NCBI RefSeq assembly: GCF_040183065.1
Contig: NC_091130.1
Location: 20,414,859-20,478,858 of the forward strand
DNA length: 64,000 bases
Source of the DNA: Periplaneta americana
Lineage: Eukaryota > Arthropoda > Insecta > Blattodea > Blattidae
Reading direction: 5' to 3'
Part shown: in pieces, positions 19,457 through 31,073 of the stretch
Numbering within the stretch: the first letter of the stretch is position 1
Layout: each line of letters opens with the position of its first letter
The notes under the pieces: generated by a model
What the model was told of the DNA's origin: nothing
The model's database searches: none
Seen by the model: only the letters and a program-made list of their open reading frames with translations
Position numbers and translations under genes: made by a program

Positions 19457-19740
19457 TAAATTCAGCATGCTTTGCTATTAGATTTAAGCAAGAGATAGTA
19501 AATATCAATACCTTAAAAACAATATACTTTGCATACTTCCACTCCATAATGAGTTTCGGAATAATATTCTGGGGAAATTCCACAGATAGTAACAGAATAT
19601 TCCTACCACAAAAAAGAGTAATTAGAGTAATAATAGAGGCCAAATGTAGGAAATCGTGTAGGACCATTTTCAAAAATCTACAAATAATGCCCATGACTTG
19701 TCAGTATATTTTTCTCTTTAATAAACTTCCTCGTATGTAA
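19457..19740 (+). pseudogene. LINE A RT C-terminal region, first part
   Basis: Reads LNSACFAIRFKQEIVNINTL, SIMSFGIIFWGNSTDSN and KRVIRVIIEAKCRKSC. It extends further toward the RT palm than copy 1 does. A frameshift follows CQYIF. Confidence 0.75.
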
Positions 19741-19770
19741 TCGTGAAAACCTAGTAACTAATTCAACAGT

Positions 19771-20245
19771 ACAATCGTATTTAATATAATCCAATTCAGT
19801 GGAATGTAATGTAATCTAGTTCAGTTTAATATAGCCCTCTTGTAATGTAGGGTAATACAATCGTATTTAATATAATCCAATTCAGTGGAATGTAATGTAA
19901 TCTAGTTCAGTTTAATATAGCCCTCTTGTAATGTAGGGTAATACAATCGTATTTAATATAATCCAATTCAGTCGAATATAATCTAATACAATAGGATTTA
20001 AACAACCTATTTTAGTAGAATTCAATGTAATGTAATTCGATCGAATTTAATCAAATTGAGAGAAATGGAATATAATCCAATAATTTAATTTAATGCAGTT
20101 CAATTCAGTAGAATGAGACGTATTCTAATCCAGTGGAATGCAATGTAATTTAAACAAATCGATTTCAGTCGAATGCAACATAATATAATCCAGTGGGATT
20201 TAATATAACCTAATCCAGTTGAATGAATTATTGCCATGTATCTAA
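19771..20245 (+). repeat. Copy of the AT-rich array inside LINE A
   Basis: 19943-20245 matches 17240-17545 in order, including the rarer words caatcgtatttaata, attttagtagaattcaatg and ttaatgcagt, and ends in gaattattg. The first part repeats an 86-bp unit (acaatcg at 19771, 19857 and 19943). It separates RT coding halves that are continuous in LINE A copy 1. Confidence 0.8.
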
Positions 20246-20249
20246 CTCA

Positions 20250-20460
20250 TAAAAAATGATTTTCAGACTCCATCGGCAAGTCTATCGTGCTATCAAATAG
20301 GGATGCGTTAGATGACAGTAAACAATTTTAATAACCTCCCTATGGATATAAAAAATCAAACTCAAAACATGAGATTATTTATGGCAAAATTAAAGAAGTA
20401 CGTAATTTCTCACGCCTTCTATTCTGTAGGTGAATTCATGACATCAACAAAGCCGCATGA
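20250..20460 (+). pseudogene. LINE A RT C-terminal region, second part
   Basis: Codes for FNNLPMDIKNQTQNMRLFMA and KKYVISHAFYSVGEFM, the same C-terminus as 1045-1560. It resumes at a point near ...SIN/TRQ of copy 1, after the inserted array. Confidence 0.75.
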
Positions 20461-20513
20461 ATATTTCTTTCTTGTATTAAGTATCGATACTAACCCATTG
20501 TATTGTAGTAGTA

Positions 20514-21627
20514 CAGGGACATCATTTTATTTTTACTTCAATTTTTATTGTACCTGAGTTTTGGAATGTACTTCACTCCCACCCCTTCTACTAGTAAACT
20601 TCCAACCGTTCACGACACAGAGCCGAGGGCGCGTAAGCAGTACTGAGTTACTGAGTATAGTACGTTTCAGAAATATGTTCGCGTTTTCCAGTGACGAAAG
20701 AGCTTTCAATATTGAATCATATTTTCGTACGGGTACTGTCGTCCGTTTCCCTATGTCGCATCCCGGTTTCCCCCACCTGCTTCTATTCGCCCCTTTGTAA
20801 AGTCTAGTAGCTGGGCTATCTTAGCTCTTTTCTGAAAACATTAATTTCTGTTAGGAATTGGACGTCTACGTAATATTATTCAAGTGTTTAAAATAACTTA
20901 AATAAAAGGGCCTCCTTAAGTAATTAACTGTCACGTGATTTCCCCCCCCCCCTTTCTACAACCCTGCGACAAAACCACTTGAACGGACAGTAGATAGCAT
21001 TTCTGAGTGATTTTATCTTTTCGGATCGGGCAGAAGTGAAGATTGAATTTACAGTACGTAAGGTACTCTTTTATAGAGTAGGTACAGAATTATTTCAACA
21101 TGAGTTACTCGTACGAAGGACGAAACTGCTAATTAGAATTAGGTACAATAGTCTATAGTGCGATAATATGCACAAAAGAACTGAAACCTGTATCGAAATG
21201 AACGGCCACCATTTTCTAAAATGTGTTTAAATATCCATATTATAATTATTTTCAATTTAACTTCATTCTCTATATAGTATGCTAATGTGCTGTAACAGTA
21301 CAATATACACTGCATAATTAATACTTCCGAATGGATAGCTCAATTCGTGTGTAAAACACTAAGTGTTAATACAGTACTGTATTTTGATTAAACAAAAACC
21401 TAATGAAAATTATCAAACTCAAAATTGCGATATTTCCTAGTTTACATAAATGGATGAACTACTTTTCTTCCCTCGCATACCTAGTAAAGTGATTTGTATT
21501 TTACGCCAGTATCATCGAACTCCGTCGTGGAAAGGGTAGCAAACGGTGTTTCCTGTTTCAATCGTTAATAGAAAGGTATAGCCAGGTTAATATTAAAAAT
21601 GTTAGTAAAAATAAAATGATGTCCCTG
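20514..21627. mobile_element. Pogo-like non-autonomous element, copy 1
   Basis: Ends are a perfect inverted pair starting CAGGGACATCATTTTATTTT (24 bp), flanked by TA at 20512-20513 and 21628-21629. CAG ends and a TA target are typical of the pogo/Tigger group. No transposase frame was found in 1114 bp. A 13-C run sits at about 20941. Copy 2 is at 34987-36038 in the same orientation. Confidence 0.8.
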
Positions 21628-21777
21628 TATATTCTAAAACTCTTCTGTATATAACTACACTGTGACTATAAATAAGACTTTGTAGTATTAAGATTTTTGA
21701 CATGTTCCATATTCTAGCTGTGAAGCGATGTATGAATACCATCGAATGTAAATAAATACAATATAATACACAGCAGA

Positions 21778-22185
21778 TAGGTATCCCTTTCCCTGCTGAT
21801 CTAGTCATGATGCAGATAATATAGCCCCTAAACGTTGGATATTTCTCCATCTATAACAGAGTCCAACAACCAAAAAATTTCGCACCACCGTTTTATAAAC
21901 ATTTTCACAATTTGACCGAAATTCAGTAGATAATATCTTTTTCGCTGTTTTTCAACTTGTTTAACAGCTCTTCACATTAAAATTTGGAGAAAATCTAGTT
22001 TCACGTAATAATTTTTGGTGATATTCCATCGTTCTCTCCATCAATACCGCCATTATCACCAAATAGTGATGTAAGAAGGAAGCAGAAAATTTTTTGAGTT
22101 GGAAAATATTCCGAAAAACTGTCCTCTATTTTTCCGGAACATATTCCGCCCGACCAAAATGTTGCTTTCTTCGTTCCCTTTCTTA
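21778..22185. other. Unassigned AT-rich sequence
   Basis: Nothing recognised. Confidence 0.35.
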
Positions 22186-22450
22186 CAGGCTCAAGAACTG
22201 CAATTACACTGATCAGGTAGAGGAAAAGAAACTGACTGGGTCACTGGCTGAGAAGAAACTGCCTTCTGAAGGATGCACTTGAAGGAATGGTGAACGGGAG
22301 AAAAGTTCGGGGTAGAAGAAGATGAGATAACAGACGAGATTAAGATATGAGTCATATGCGGAGACTAAAAGGAAGGCAGACAATAGGAAAGATTGGAGAA
22401 TTCTGGGTTTGCAGTGAAAGACCTGCCCTTGGGCAGAAACTGTAAACCTA
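22186..22450 (+). mobile_element. LINE C 3' fragment
   Basis: Matches the C-terminal coding and 3' end of LINE C at 37060-37320: ACTGCCTTCTGAAGGATGCA, GGAATGGTGAACGGGAGAA and the CTTGGGCAGAA end. Reading frame is disrupted. Confidence 0.75.
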
Positions 22451-23324
22451 ACACTATGTAGTGTCAAAAGACAATAATTTATATAAAAATAACCTTGTCG
22501 CAATTAATTTGCACACTATTCTAAATGCGTAGTATGTCTTGTTTTAACAAACCAACTTCATGTACAGCGATACCGCAGTAATAGGACTAACTCAGGGGGC
22601 AGCCGTCAGGGAGAACGTTGCGTGAAAGGACACCATTGTTGCGGAAGACACGCACGCACACGACAGGGGATTGTCAACAGCCCCACGGATTTCAGGGCGG
22701 ATGTACCCTTTGGGGACATCTAAAATAACCCCAAAGATACAATCGCATTCTTATGTCGTGTCGCGGAAAACATCTTCATCCAGCACCACACCAGCTGCTG
22801 CTGCTGATATTACGATGGTAATAATGATCCTAATAAATTAATTATATTGGTCAAATGTTATTTACATTCAGAAGAAAGGTCACTTGTTAAAATCTCAAGA
22901 CTTGCAACACTTCCCGACAAGCCCAGACTTGGATTTCATAAGGTCACAAAGTTTTTCTTTTTAGTTTTCCTTAAACAATTCGGAATTTGGTCCACATATT
23001 CTGTCTCTTGTTACTCGCCTTACAGCTCAGACTTGGGTTTCACATAATTACAGTATAACAAATTGGCCGCATAGTATATCGTTCTTAGGTCATACCGCGA
23101 TTTTTTGAAGAGAGGCATTTGTGTCCTGGATTATAAGATAAACGGGCTATAACCGCTTCCTATAAATTTTCTCAAATCAATCTACTCCTTCTTATAACGA
23201 ACAGTCAATAGCCTATAAGCGTTAGTGAAGTACGACCATATTTACACTTCTATTCCGTGATTCCTGGATCAACTTTTGTAATTTCATCTGTAGACTAATA
23301 AAAAAATTAATTCGAGAAATAAGC
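22451..23324. other. Unassigned sequence
   Basis: A GC-richer block near 22600-22740 and a frame at 22847-23047 have no recognised similarity. No repeats shared with other parts of the window were noticed. Confidence 0.35.
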
Positions 23325-23332
23325 TTTATCAC

Positions 23333-24512
23333 TAGGGACCGGATTTTTATGTAATTACATATTATATTCCTTTCAACATAACCGTATATACATAACAAAT
23401 ATTTGAAAATCTTGTAATTACCATTAATATATTAAAATTTGATACTACATATTTTTACATATTTACCCCACATCACATATTATGGCTTGGTATTACATAC
23501 ATCTACATATTTAGGGATATTATTCATTTTTACTTCTCTGAAAAGAAAAAAAAAACTGCTGGGGAAGTTTACAATTTGAAATACACAGATTTAAAAAGCC
23601 ATTTTACCTACCCAAGAAAGGATATATTTCGGGACGAAACACAACGTCATTAGTTCCACAAAATAATAGAGGCACTCACCCCATACCACCCACTGTAAAT
23701 ATGAGTGAACAAAAGGCAACCTTTCTCATGCAATTACCTTGTATTGTGAAAATCACTCAGAAATTAGCGGTGGATGGTATGAGGACGATATGATTTGTCT
23801 CGAACTATAATTGTTCTGCACACATCTTAGCAAGCCGTTCTCATGCAATTTGCAACCTTACCCACCCTCCTCCTAATTCTTGCAGGGAAAACCCGTGTCA
23901 AGTCTGACTTGAGACTTTCAGGTTATTGCTTGACCCCTCTATTTTAAATTTAGTAGATCTATGCGGAAATGGGATTTTCCGAGCAATTAGAAAGTATGGT
24001 TCTCGGCTGGAATAATCCTACCCTTAGTAGGTACTTTGTTTCTTACAGGGAGCAACTAAAACGCATGTGTCCCACATCTCCTCTTATTTTCTCCTAATCC
24101 AGTAAAGCGAAACAGTGCTTGCAGTAGGGCTACTGTTGTGTCATTCATTTCACTCAGTTCTCTAGTTTTAGTACTTACAGTATCTATAAAATGCAAGTGA
24201 GTTTATCTACTGGTTATAACTAACTAAAATGGCCCCCGTATCTTCAACCCTAACGACAAATATAAAATCATGGATTGTGATGGACGAAGCTTTCACTACA
24301 GATGGAAAAATAGTAATGTGTCAAGTGTGCGGTAAAAAAGTCGGGCGCTCTATGAAATCACAACTGGAGAGTCTTACCTATCCTATATCTGCTAGATATT
24401 GATATTAAATATTTTCATGATTTTACATATTTTGGTACATATTCAGGTGATTTTTCTTACATAAATATGTACACATTTTACACCTTGATATTACATAAAA
24501 ATCCGGTCCCTA
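23333..24512 (+). mobile_element. hAT element, copy 1 (non-autonomous)
   Basis: Ends are TAGGGACCGGATTTTTATGT and its exact complement, flanked by a perfect 8-bp duplication TTTATCAC (23325-23332 and 24513-24520). That size is the hAT hallmark. It keeps only the transposase N-terminus near its right end. An inverted relative lies at 25730-27070. Confidence 0.9.
24229..24402 (+). pseudogene. hAT transposase N-terminus with BED-like CxxC
   Basis: 57 codons from ATG: KSWIVMDEAFTTDGKIVMCQ, then VCGKKVG. The CxxC with the preceding SFTTDGK-like block resembles the BED-type zinc finger at the start of hAT transposases (CGGBP1-like). The His pair is missing because the frame ends at the element terminus. 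In the inverted copy the codon after MD is a stop. Confidence 0.65.
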
Positions 24513-24617
24513 TTTATCACTTTCAGTGTCGGACTATAAAACTCCCGGTATATCCGAACTCACGCTACAAAATGGCAGTGTAATATCCGAGAAACGAAGT
24601 GGAAAAATACACATACG

Positions 24618-25220
24618 GTCTTACTAATAAAAACTCTATATACAGACGTTTAACTGTCTTATACTTATACAATGAGTAGCTCGTTTATAAGTCGTGTGTA
24701 AATTCCTTACTAATAATCAGTACATACGTCGTGTATAACAGTATAACTGTTACACAGCTACGTCATAGTTTCGTCATTACTTCGTTACGAAAGGTGACAG
24801 AATATCTGAGGTTCTCTACTGGATCCGGTAAAGCGCTCTAGTGTGGCGTGTTAAATATCGATAGTACAACTGGCTCTAATCGATTACCACACTGCATTTT
24901 GGTCAAAGAGTACAAGCTACAGCAATATTATTCTAATAATTCTATGATCTTTGGTTTGTTCTTCTGTGGTTACAAGGTAACCATCATCATAAAATGACAG
25001 TCGATACGAACAGCTGTTGAAGGGGCGGCCATTTTTTTTCCCTATATACAACGCTTAAACAAGGGGTTTCGTGTATATAATTACTGCAAAGCAATTCCCA
25101 TTGTATAGTTACAGCCTGTTTATACGTCCATAGCTTATTCACGGTTTATTAGTAACGTTTTCTGTCTCAACTCTGCATAAGTCTCGTATAAAAACTATAC
25201 ACGGTTTATTAGTAAGACTG
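24618..25220. mobile_element. 603-bp MITE, copy A
   Basis: Ends CGGTCTTACTAATAA and, inverted, CAGTCTTACTAATAA. ata flanks both sides (24615-24617, 25221-25223). The inside carries further TTAGTAA-type inverted words. Copy B (33838-34432) is the same element in reverse orientation. A 3-bp target suggests PIF/Harbinger, but ATA is not the usual TWA form. Confidence 0.8.
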
Positions 25221-25643
25221 ATAGGCTATTTAAAATAAATTATAATTACTATCCCTGTCAGTTGATTTCACGGCCATGTCTTTTGTGTAGTGTAGGTACT
25301 TGTTCTGATACCCACAAAATCCACACAAAAGAAAAACTGGTGTCAGATTCACAGTAGAACAAATTAGCGATACCTGCGGGCCGTGTCATCGCAGACTAGA
25401 ACACTTGTACAAGAGATGTCATGGTGAGCGAACAATTGTAAGAAAGCAAACACCTGCGACTCCTCACCGATGTACTGCCTGGCCCCTGCTGGTTCTCCTC
25501 TTTCTGCACATTATAAAAACTGCGATTTTATTAGATGACGTCGATCATAGCAACGGAAATTCTATAGCTTCGTACATCGCCACAAGTTTACACAGTCGCT
25601 TAAAGGGATTATTAAATTATTACCCAAATCATTTTATGCAAGA
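25221..25643. other. Unassigned sequence
   Basis: An 81-codon plus frame (25405-25650) has one hydrophobic stretch (LLVLLFLHII) but no known domain and no other support. Confidence 0.35.
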
Positions 25644-25729
25644 GTCATGAAGATTGACTGTCTCACTGCTGAGCGAGTCGGATTTCTTGTTACTGCAGTT
25701 CACATTCGTTCAGTTCCTAGGCACATAAC
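25644..25729 (+). repeat. 86-bp direct repeat, left of hAT copy 2
   Basis: GTCATGAAGATTGACTGTC through GGCACATAAC. The same 86 bp, with four differences, begins right after the hAT element at 27071. Confidence 0.9.
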
Positions 25730-27070
25730 TAGGGACCGGATTTTTATGTAACATCAAGGTATGAAATATGTACATATTTATGTATGAAAAATAAGCTGAA
25801 TATGTGCCAAAATATGTAAAACCATGAAAATATTTAATATCAATATTTGGCAGGTATAGGTTAGGTAAGACTCTCCAGTTGTGATTTCATAGAGCACCCG
25901 ACTTTTTTTACCGCACACTTGACACATTACTATTTTTCCATCTGTAGTGAAAGCTTAGTCCATCACAATCCATGATTTTATTTTTGTCGTTAGGGTTGAA
26001 GATACAGGGGCCATTTTGGTTAGTTATAACCAGTAGATAAACTCACTTGCATTTTATAGATACTGTAAGTACTAAAACTAGAGAACTGAGTGAAATGAAT
26101 GACACAACAGTAGCCCTACTGCAAGCACTGTTTCCCTTTACTGGATTAGGAGAAAATAAGAGGAGATGTGGGACACATGCATTTTAGCTGCTCCCTATAA
26201 GAAACAAAGTACCTTCTAAAACCTCAAACTATAGGCATTTACAAACTGTTGTTTGAAAAGTAACATTCCTCTCTCATTCAGAAGGATAGGATTATTCCAG
26301 CCGAGAACCATACTTTCTAATTACTTGGAAAATCCCATTTCCGTATAGGTCTACTAAATTTAAAGTAAAGAGGTGAAGCAATAACCTGAAAAGCTATTTT
26401 ATTTTTATCTTGCAACGTCTTACCAGTTTGTTCCTATACAGCTTCTTTTCAAAAGTCGGCTACTTCATTGCCGCTCATGACAGACTTGACACAGGAAGGA
26501 TTAGGAATAGGGTGGGTAAGGTTGCAAATTGCATGGGAACGGCTTGTTAGACGTGTGCAGAACAATTATACTTCGAGACAAATCATGTCGTCCTCATCCC
26601 ACTCCACCGCATGAAAGCAACGCTACTTCCTGAGTGATTTTTACAATACAAGGCAGTTGCATGAGAAAGGTTGCCTTTTGTTCACTCATATTTACAGTGG
26701 GTGGTATGGGATGAGTGCCTCTATTACTTCCTGGAACTAAGGACGTTATGTTTCGTCTCGAAATATATCCTTTCTTGGGTAGGTAAAAAGGCTTTTAAGT
26801 CTGTGTATTTCAAATTGTAAACTTCCCCAGCAGAAGTTTATTTATTTATTTTTTTTTCCTTTTAGAGAAGTAAAAATGAATAAAACCCCTAAATATGTAG
26901 ATTTATGTACTACAAAGCCATAATATGTAATGTGGGGTAAATATATAAAAATATGTAGTAACAAATTTTAATATATTAATGGTAATTACAAAGTTTGCAA
27001 AGATTTGTTATTTATATACGGTTAGGTTGAATGGAATATAATATGTAACTAGATCAAAATCCGGTCCCTA
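25730..27070 (-). mobile_element. hAT element, copy 2 (inverted)
   Basis: Starts TAGGGACCGGATTTTTATGT and ends ...CCGGTCCCTA. It aligns with 23333-24512 in reverse, including the transposase N-terminus (minus strand near 25880-26015). There the frame is broken by a stop after MD and by one extra base. It is longer than copy 1, with extra sequence around 26220-26270 and 26390-26460. No 8-bp duplication flanks it; instead there are 86-bp direct repeats. Confidence 0.85.
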
Positions 27071-27156
27071 GTCATGAAGATTGACTGTCTCACTGTTGAG
27101 CGAGTCGGACTTCTTGTCACTGCAGTTCACAGTCGTTCAGTTCCTAGGCACATAAC
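27071..27156 (+). repeat. 86-bp direct repeat, right of hAT copy 2
   Basis: Second copy of 25644-25729 with four substitutions; it abuts the element terminus with no spacer. Confidence 0.9.
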
Positions 27157-27655
27157 GCTTGTCTACTTAAAATTGTAGGGTGGGCTCCGAAATTTACTAC
27201 ATTATGATTTATTATTTATTTATCTTTATTTTTCATTATTTACTTATTTATTTATTTAAGTATTTATATACTTATGTATTTATTTGTCTATGTAGGGTAA
27301 AGATTGGTAATACTGTGATATGAGTATTATTGTGATAGTTCTTTTTGAGAATTTATTACAATTTTACTAAGCGCGAGAAATATCGGTTTTTTGCGTCAAC
27401 GTATTAAGGCAGGCATGCCAAAATCCTGCACATTGTGTAGAACTGAGATATTTTCATTATTCTTACACCAAAATGAAGCTGATTAACGTAGCTAAGTGCC
27501 GAACTACAAACAGTGTCCTACTGCTTAAGAAAGTTAATTTAAAACTCTAAGACCTTACATTTTTATTTTTAAGTTTGAAATTTTCAAACAATAATTGAGT
27601 TCTCCTTAATGGGATAAAACTAGGAAAAAATGTTTTCACAGCCTATTGTAGTAGT
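27157..27655. other. Unassigned AT-rich sequence
   Basis: A run of TTTATT-type words at 27205-27285. No coding or repeat signal otherwise. Confidence 0.4.
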
Positions 27656-27659
27656 AGTA

Positions 27660-27760
27660 TTTAGTAATATTTATTTAACTTGGTAGAGATAAGGCCGTCA
27701 GGCCTTCTGTGCCCCTCTACCAGGAGATTCCAACTATAATACGAAGAATAAAATGTGTTC
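27660..27760 (-). mobile_element. Jockey-like LINE 3'-end fragment
   Basis: GGTAGAGATAAGGCCGTCAG and CCCTCTACCAGGAGATTCC match the 3' UTR of the LINEs at 29482-31077 and 43840-45119. The TTTATTTAA edge is the start of the tail. Confidence 0.75.
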
Positions 27761-27929
27761 CTTTAGAAGTAAGACAGTGAAAGAAATGTTATTCTAACAT
27801 AAAAACTGAGGGCCAAGGACTAAAAGAAACAAATTTCAGTTTTCGCTCTAAAAATTGCCAAAATATTTGAGGGGTTCATTTCGTGTAGAAATCCTTAATT
27901 TTGTTCGAGTAATCCGGTAAAAAAGAGTT

Positions 27930-28540
27930 TAAAAAATTGGATTAAGATTGCAAATTTTTCTCCAAAGAGTAGATAACGTATCAGCTGTGCGTAGTGTACT
28001 TGGCAGATCTACGGGCAGTAACCTCTGTCGACGTTGCGACAGAGAGGTTGAAACCCTTGCCCATGTCCTGGGGGCCTGTCCACACGGTGAACTTCTACGA
28101 AATACGCGGCACCATACAGTAAGATCTACAATAGCAACTGCCTTAAGGAACAAAGGTTATTCAGTATATGAAGAAGTACACGGCATATCCAGTGAGGGCA
28201 GTAATCGAAGAATCGAATAATTGCATTTAAACCTCCCTCTCTTGAAGGTTACATCATAGACTGTATTGTGAGATTCGAATCGCACGAACACCAGCCAGAA
28301 GAAGTACACGAGGAAAAAGGAATATATATGAACCTTCCATCAGTTTTTATAAGGACAAATACCATCTGGAATCCGTCGTCATTATGGGACTAATGATAGG
28401 AGCCTGTGGGACCATACCCCGGTTCCTAGTCGACTTCTGTAAATCTTTTGGCCTGCATAAAGATATTTTAAGAGATCTAACAATTGCAGCACTCAAAGGC
28501 TCAATAGCTATTTTCAGGCATCATACATATGGACCATGAC
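27930..28540 (+). pseudogene. R2-like LINE fragment with CCHC and restriction-like endonuclease start
   Basis: The frame from 27948 reads CRRCDREVETLAHVLGAC (CxxC...HxxxC finger), RNTRHHTVRSTI and EEVHGISSEGSNRRI. This is the segment linking RT and restriction-like endonuclease in R2-group LINEs. A stop follows at 28220, and frameshifted endonuclease-like codons continue to about 28540. A second, diverged copy is at 33194-33540. Confidence 0.7.
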
Positions 28541-29481
28541 TAATTCGCATCTCCTTGACGTTACTTCGTTTAACATCATGTGTTTCAATATAATTAAAAT
28601 TGTTATTTTTCACTCTAACAACAATGTATCACTAAGCCTCAAGGCATTTACTCTATTGTATCATGGTACTCTTTGTCGATGGCAACCTGTAGTGGTTACA
28701 GGAAGAAATTAAGTTAAATTAAACTGTGGTTTCGTAACTTATGGTTACTGTGTTTTTAACCGAGGTTGATGCACATCGCCATGAGAGAATTTCTAACCCA
28801 TTGAAGAAGGCTCCAAAAAGTTTGGAACGTACGATACAATTTGTGAGGGATAACCAATTCCTAGGAGTGGCTACCGACTCACAGCTAATTGCAGATAAAA
28901 TATCGTTTACCAGAAGCTGCCCGATGACCTGGCAGGCCGGGCCAAAACCTGTTTCCACTCCATCATAACATTTGAAACTTAACAAAGTCCCGGACGCAGG
29001 GGACCTCCTCCACGATTAATATTTATTACACAACTGTGTGATATATCACCGATTAATCGTGTTAAAATGGCTAATTCTAGCCAGGAAATTAAACTCCGAG
29101 AGAAAAAAAGATAATACAAGAATATGGACAAGAACAGATAAAAGGTTGGGGGGAAAAAAGTACGATCTTTATCTTGTTATTTATGTCCCATTCTTTCGCT
29201 CGTCAGCGTGTCTTCCCGTTACAAAGGCTTCGCAGATACAGTAATAGTATTTCTTTCTCAACTGGCGATTTAATATACCATAAATATTAGGGAGACGTTA
29301 CCAACGGGGCCTGTTATTCGTGCTTCAATAAACCCCGTCCTGCAATGCATACAAACTACGTCGGAGCTGAAGTATCTATTAGCAAGCAAGGAAAAACATG
29401 ATTCCAGTGTTTTTTTCCTCTCTTGTACGGAGTAGGGACCCGAAGGCTTACACTGCCTGAGGCTTATTGTGCTTACCACTC
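28541..29481. other. Unassigned sequence
   Basis: Frames on both strands at 28719-28985 and 29038-29244 show no known domain. Nothing repeated elsewhere in the window was noticed. Confidence 0.35.
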
Positions 29482-29712
29482 CTAATCCTAGTGGGACATC
29501 AACGTCTATTATGCAATATTACTCCTGCTCTTCCAGTCAACTTAAACGACACAATAATCCCTTTTGCTTCCTGTGTTAAAAACCTTGGAGTTTACTTTGA
29601 TACGCATTTAAACTGGAATAACCAAGTAACCCAGATTACCAAAAAAGTGCTTTCCATACTACATTCCTTAAACAGCATTCGAAAATTCCTTCCGCTATCA
29701 CTCAAGAAAATA
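29482..29712 (+). pseudogene. Jockey-like RT fragment, first part
   Basis: Codes for LVGHQRLL, then SCVKNLGVYFDTHLNWNNQV and SLKKIL. The LGV.D..LNW block is the RT thumb start in Jockey-group LINEs. The frame runs a few codons into the inserted MITE. Confidence 0.8.
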
Positions 29713-30294
29713 CTACTGGGTGTTCATTTCAAAGTGTGTCATGACGTCACTGTTGTTGGGTCACCGATTTGAAGCGAGTTTCAGCTTATATGTCAGAGAA
29801 ATTGCCTATTATTTAAGGCGTTCTTCAATCTGAACTGGAGAACGTGTACGGTATAACTTGAACTTCGTAGCAACAGATGGCGGTCTGTACGGTCTGTGTG
29901 CTACCTGTGTGTTTTGCGCCGGCAAGTCGTACGCAGGGTATTTGTTATCATCGGTTGCGTACGGTAACATTCCACAACACAAATCAAATGCTCCGTGTCC
30001 ATGTTGACCGTCGAAGTTAATGTCAACAAATACGTAAGTAATCGTCTTAACCCTCTCCCCATATCCCGACAGTACGTATTTCCAAACAGTTCACATTCCT
30101 GCCACTACCGGCGTTACCGTACGTATCGGTACGTACTCTTCAGAATGAACGCCGTACTTGCTAGGCAACTTCTCTGCCTCATAGGTTATACACCTCTGCG
30201 GAAGTGTAGGAAAATTGAATTCTCTAGGCTCATCGGCTAGCCACATGACGGCATACAGCGAGCCATGACACACTTTGAACTGAACACCCAGTAG
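29713..30294. mobile_element. 582-bp MITE inside Jockey-like LINE
   Basis: Ends CTACTGGGTGTTCATTTCAA and, inverted, CTACTGGGTGTTCAGTTCAA, with about 31 bp paired. Flanks agaaaata and tggaaata agree at six of eight positions, a possible decayed 8-bp duplication. The LINE frame resumes immediately after it. No transposase inside. Confidence 0.8.
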
Positions 30295-30761
30295 TGGAAA
30301 TACTAGTAATGGCCCACTTCGATTATTGTGATTTTCTACTGACTGACCTCAATGTCAACCAGTCGCAAAAATTACAACGTGTTCATAATTCTTGTGTTCG
30401 CTTCGTCTGCGATGTCCGTCGCGCTGACCACATAACCCCATCCTTCCAAACTCTAAACTGGCTACGGCTTAACGAACGTAGAAATGTTCATTCTCTTGTT
30501 CTCCTTTTCCAAGTCCTTCACACTTTTACACCTACCTACCTTGCCTTCCGTTTCAGTTACCTGTCATCATATCATAATCTCTTCACACGCACGCAAAATA
30601 GCCGCATACTAGCCATACCAACACATAAGACATCATCGTATTCATCATCATACACATTCTCGCTCTCGCGCTTGTGGAATACCCTACACAGTGACATCAG
30701 AGACTGTCGGAATTTAGTAGCGTTCAAAAGCAAGCTTATTAAGCATTTTCTTACTGCGTAG
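30294..30761 (+). pseudogene. Jockey-like RT C-terminal region, second part
   Basis: Reads VMAHFDYCDFLLTDLN, QRVHNSCVRFVCDVRRADHI and a C-terminus SRLWNTLHSDIRDCRN. It matches the minus-strand ORF at 44282-45109 residue by residue in many places. The first two or three codons derive from the MITE edge. Confidence 0.85.
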
Positions 30762-30991
30762 AGTAGGTTTAATTTTTACTTAATCAATAAAAGAAATGCT
30801 TCTCTCTTCTTAACTTTTACAATAAACTGTCTAGCTTTTATTAATCGGTTAATCTTTTAGTAGTTTGATTTTTATTGTATCTGTAAATTTAATATTAATT
30901 GTAATTATAATTGTAATTGTATTCTTAATATTGTAGTTGTAATCCCCTGGTAGAGGGGAAGAGAACGCCTGCTGGCCTTATCTCTACTAGC

Positions 30992-30992
<1 letters not shown>

Positions 30993-31071
<79 letters not shown>

Positions 31072-31073
31072 AT
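30993..31073 (+). repeat. (AAAT)n tail of the LINE
   Basis: About 20 uninterrupted AAAT units directly after the 3' UTR, so the microsatellite is the retrotransposon tail. Confidence 0.9.

Larger units (their letters stand above)
19430..21777 (+). mobile_element. LINE family A, copy 2, with two internal insertions
   Basis: RT C-terminal coding at 19457-19740, then an array copy (19771-20245), then coding to 20460, a 3' UTR, a pogo-like element (20514-21627), and the last 3' UTR part to about 21777 with an ACAAT-like tail. Alignment to copy 1 at 651-1546 shows the LINE sequence resuming on the far side of both insertions. Insertion order: LINE first, then array segment and pogo-like element. 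Confidence 0.85.
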
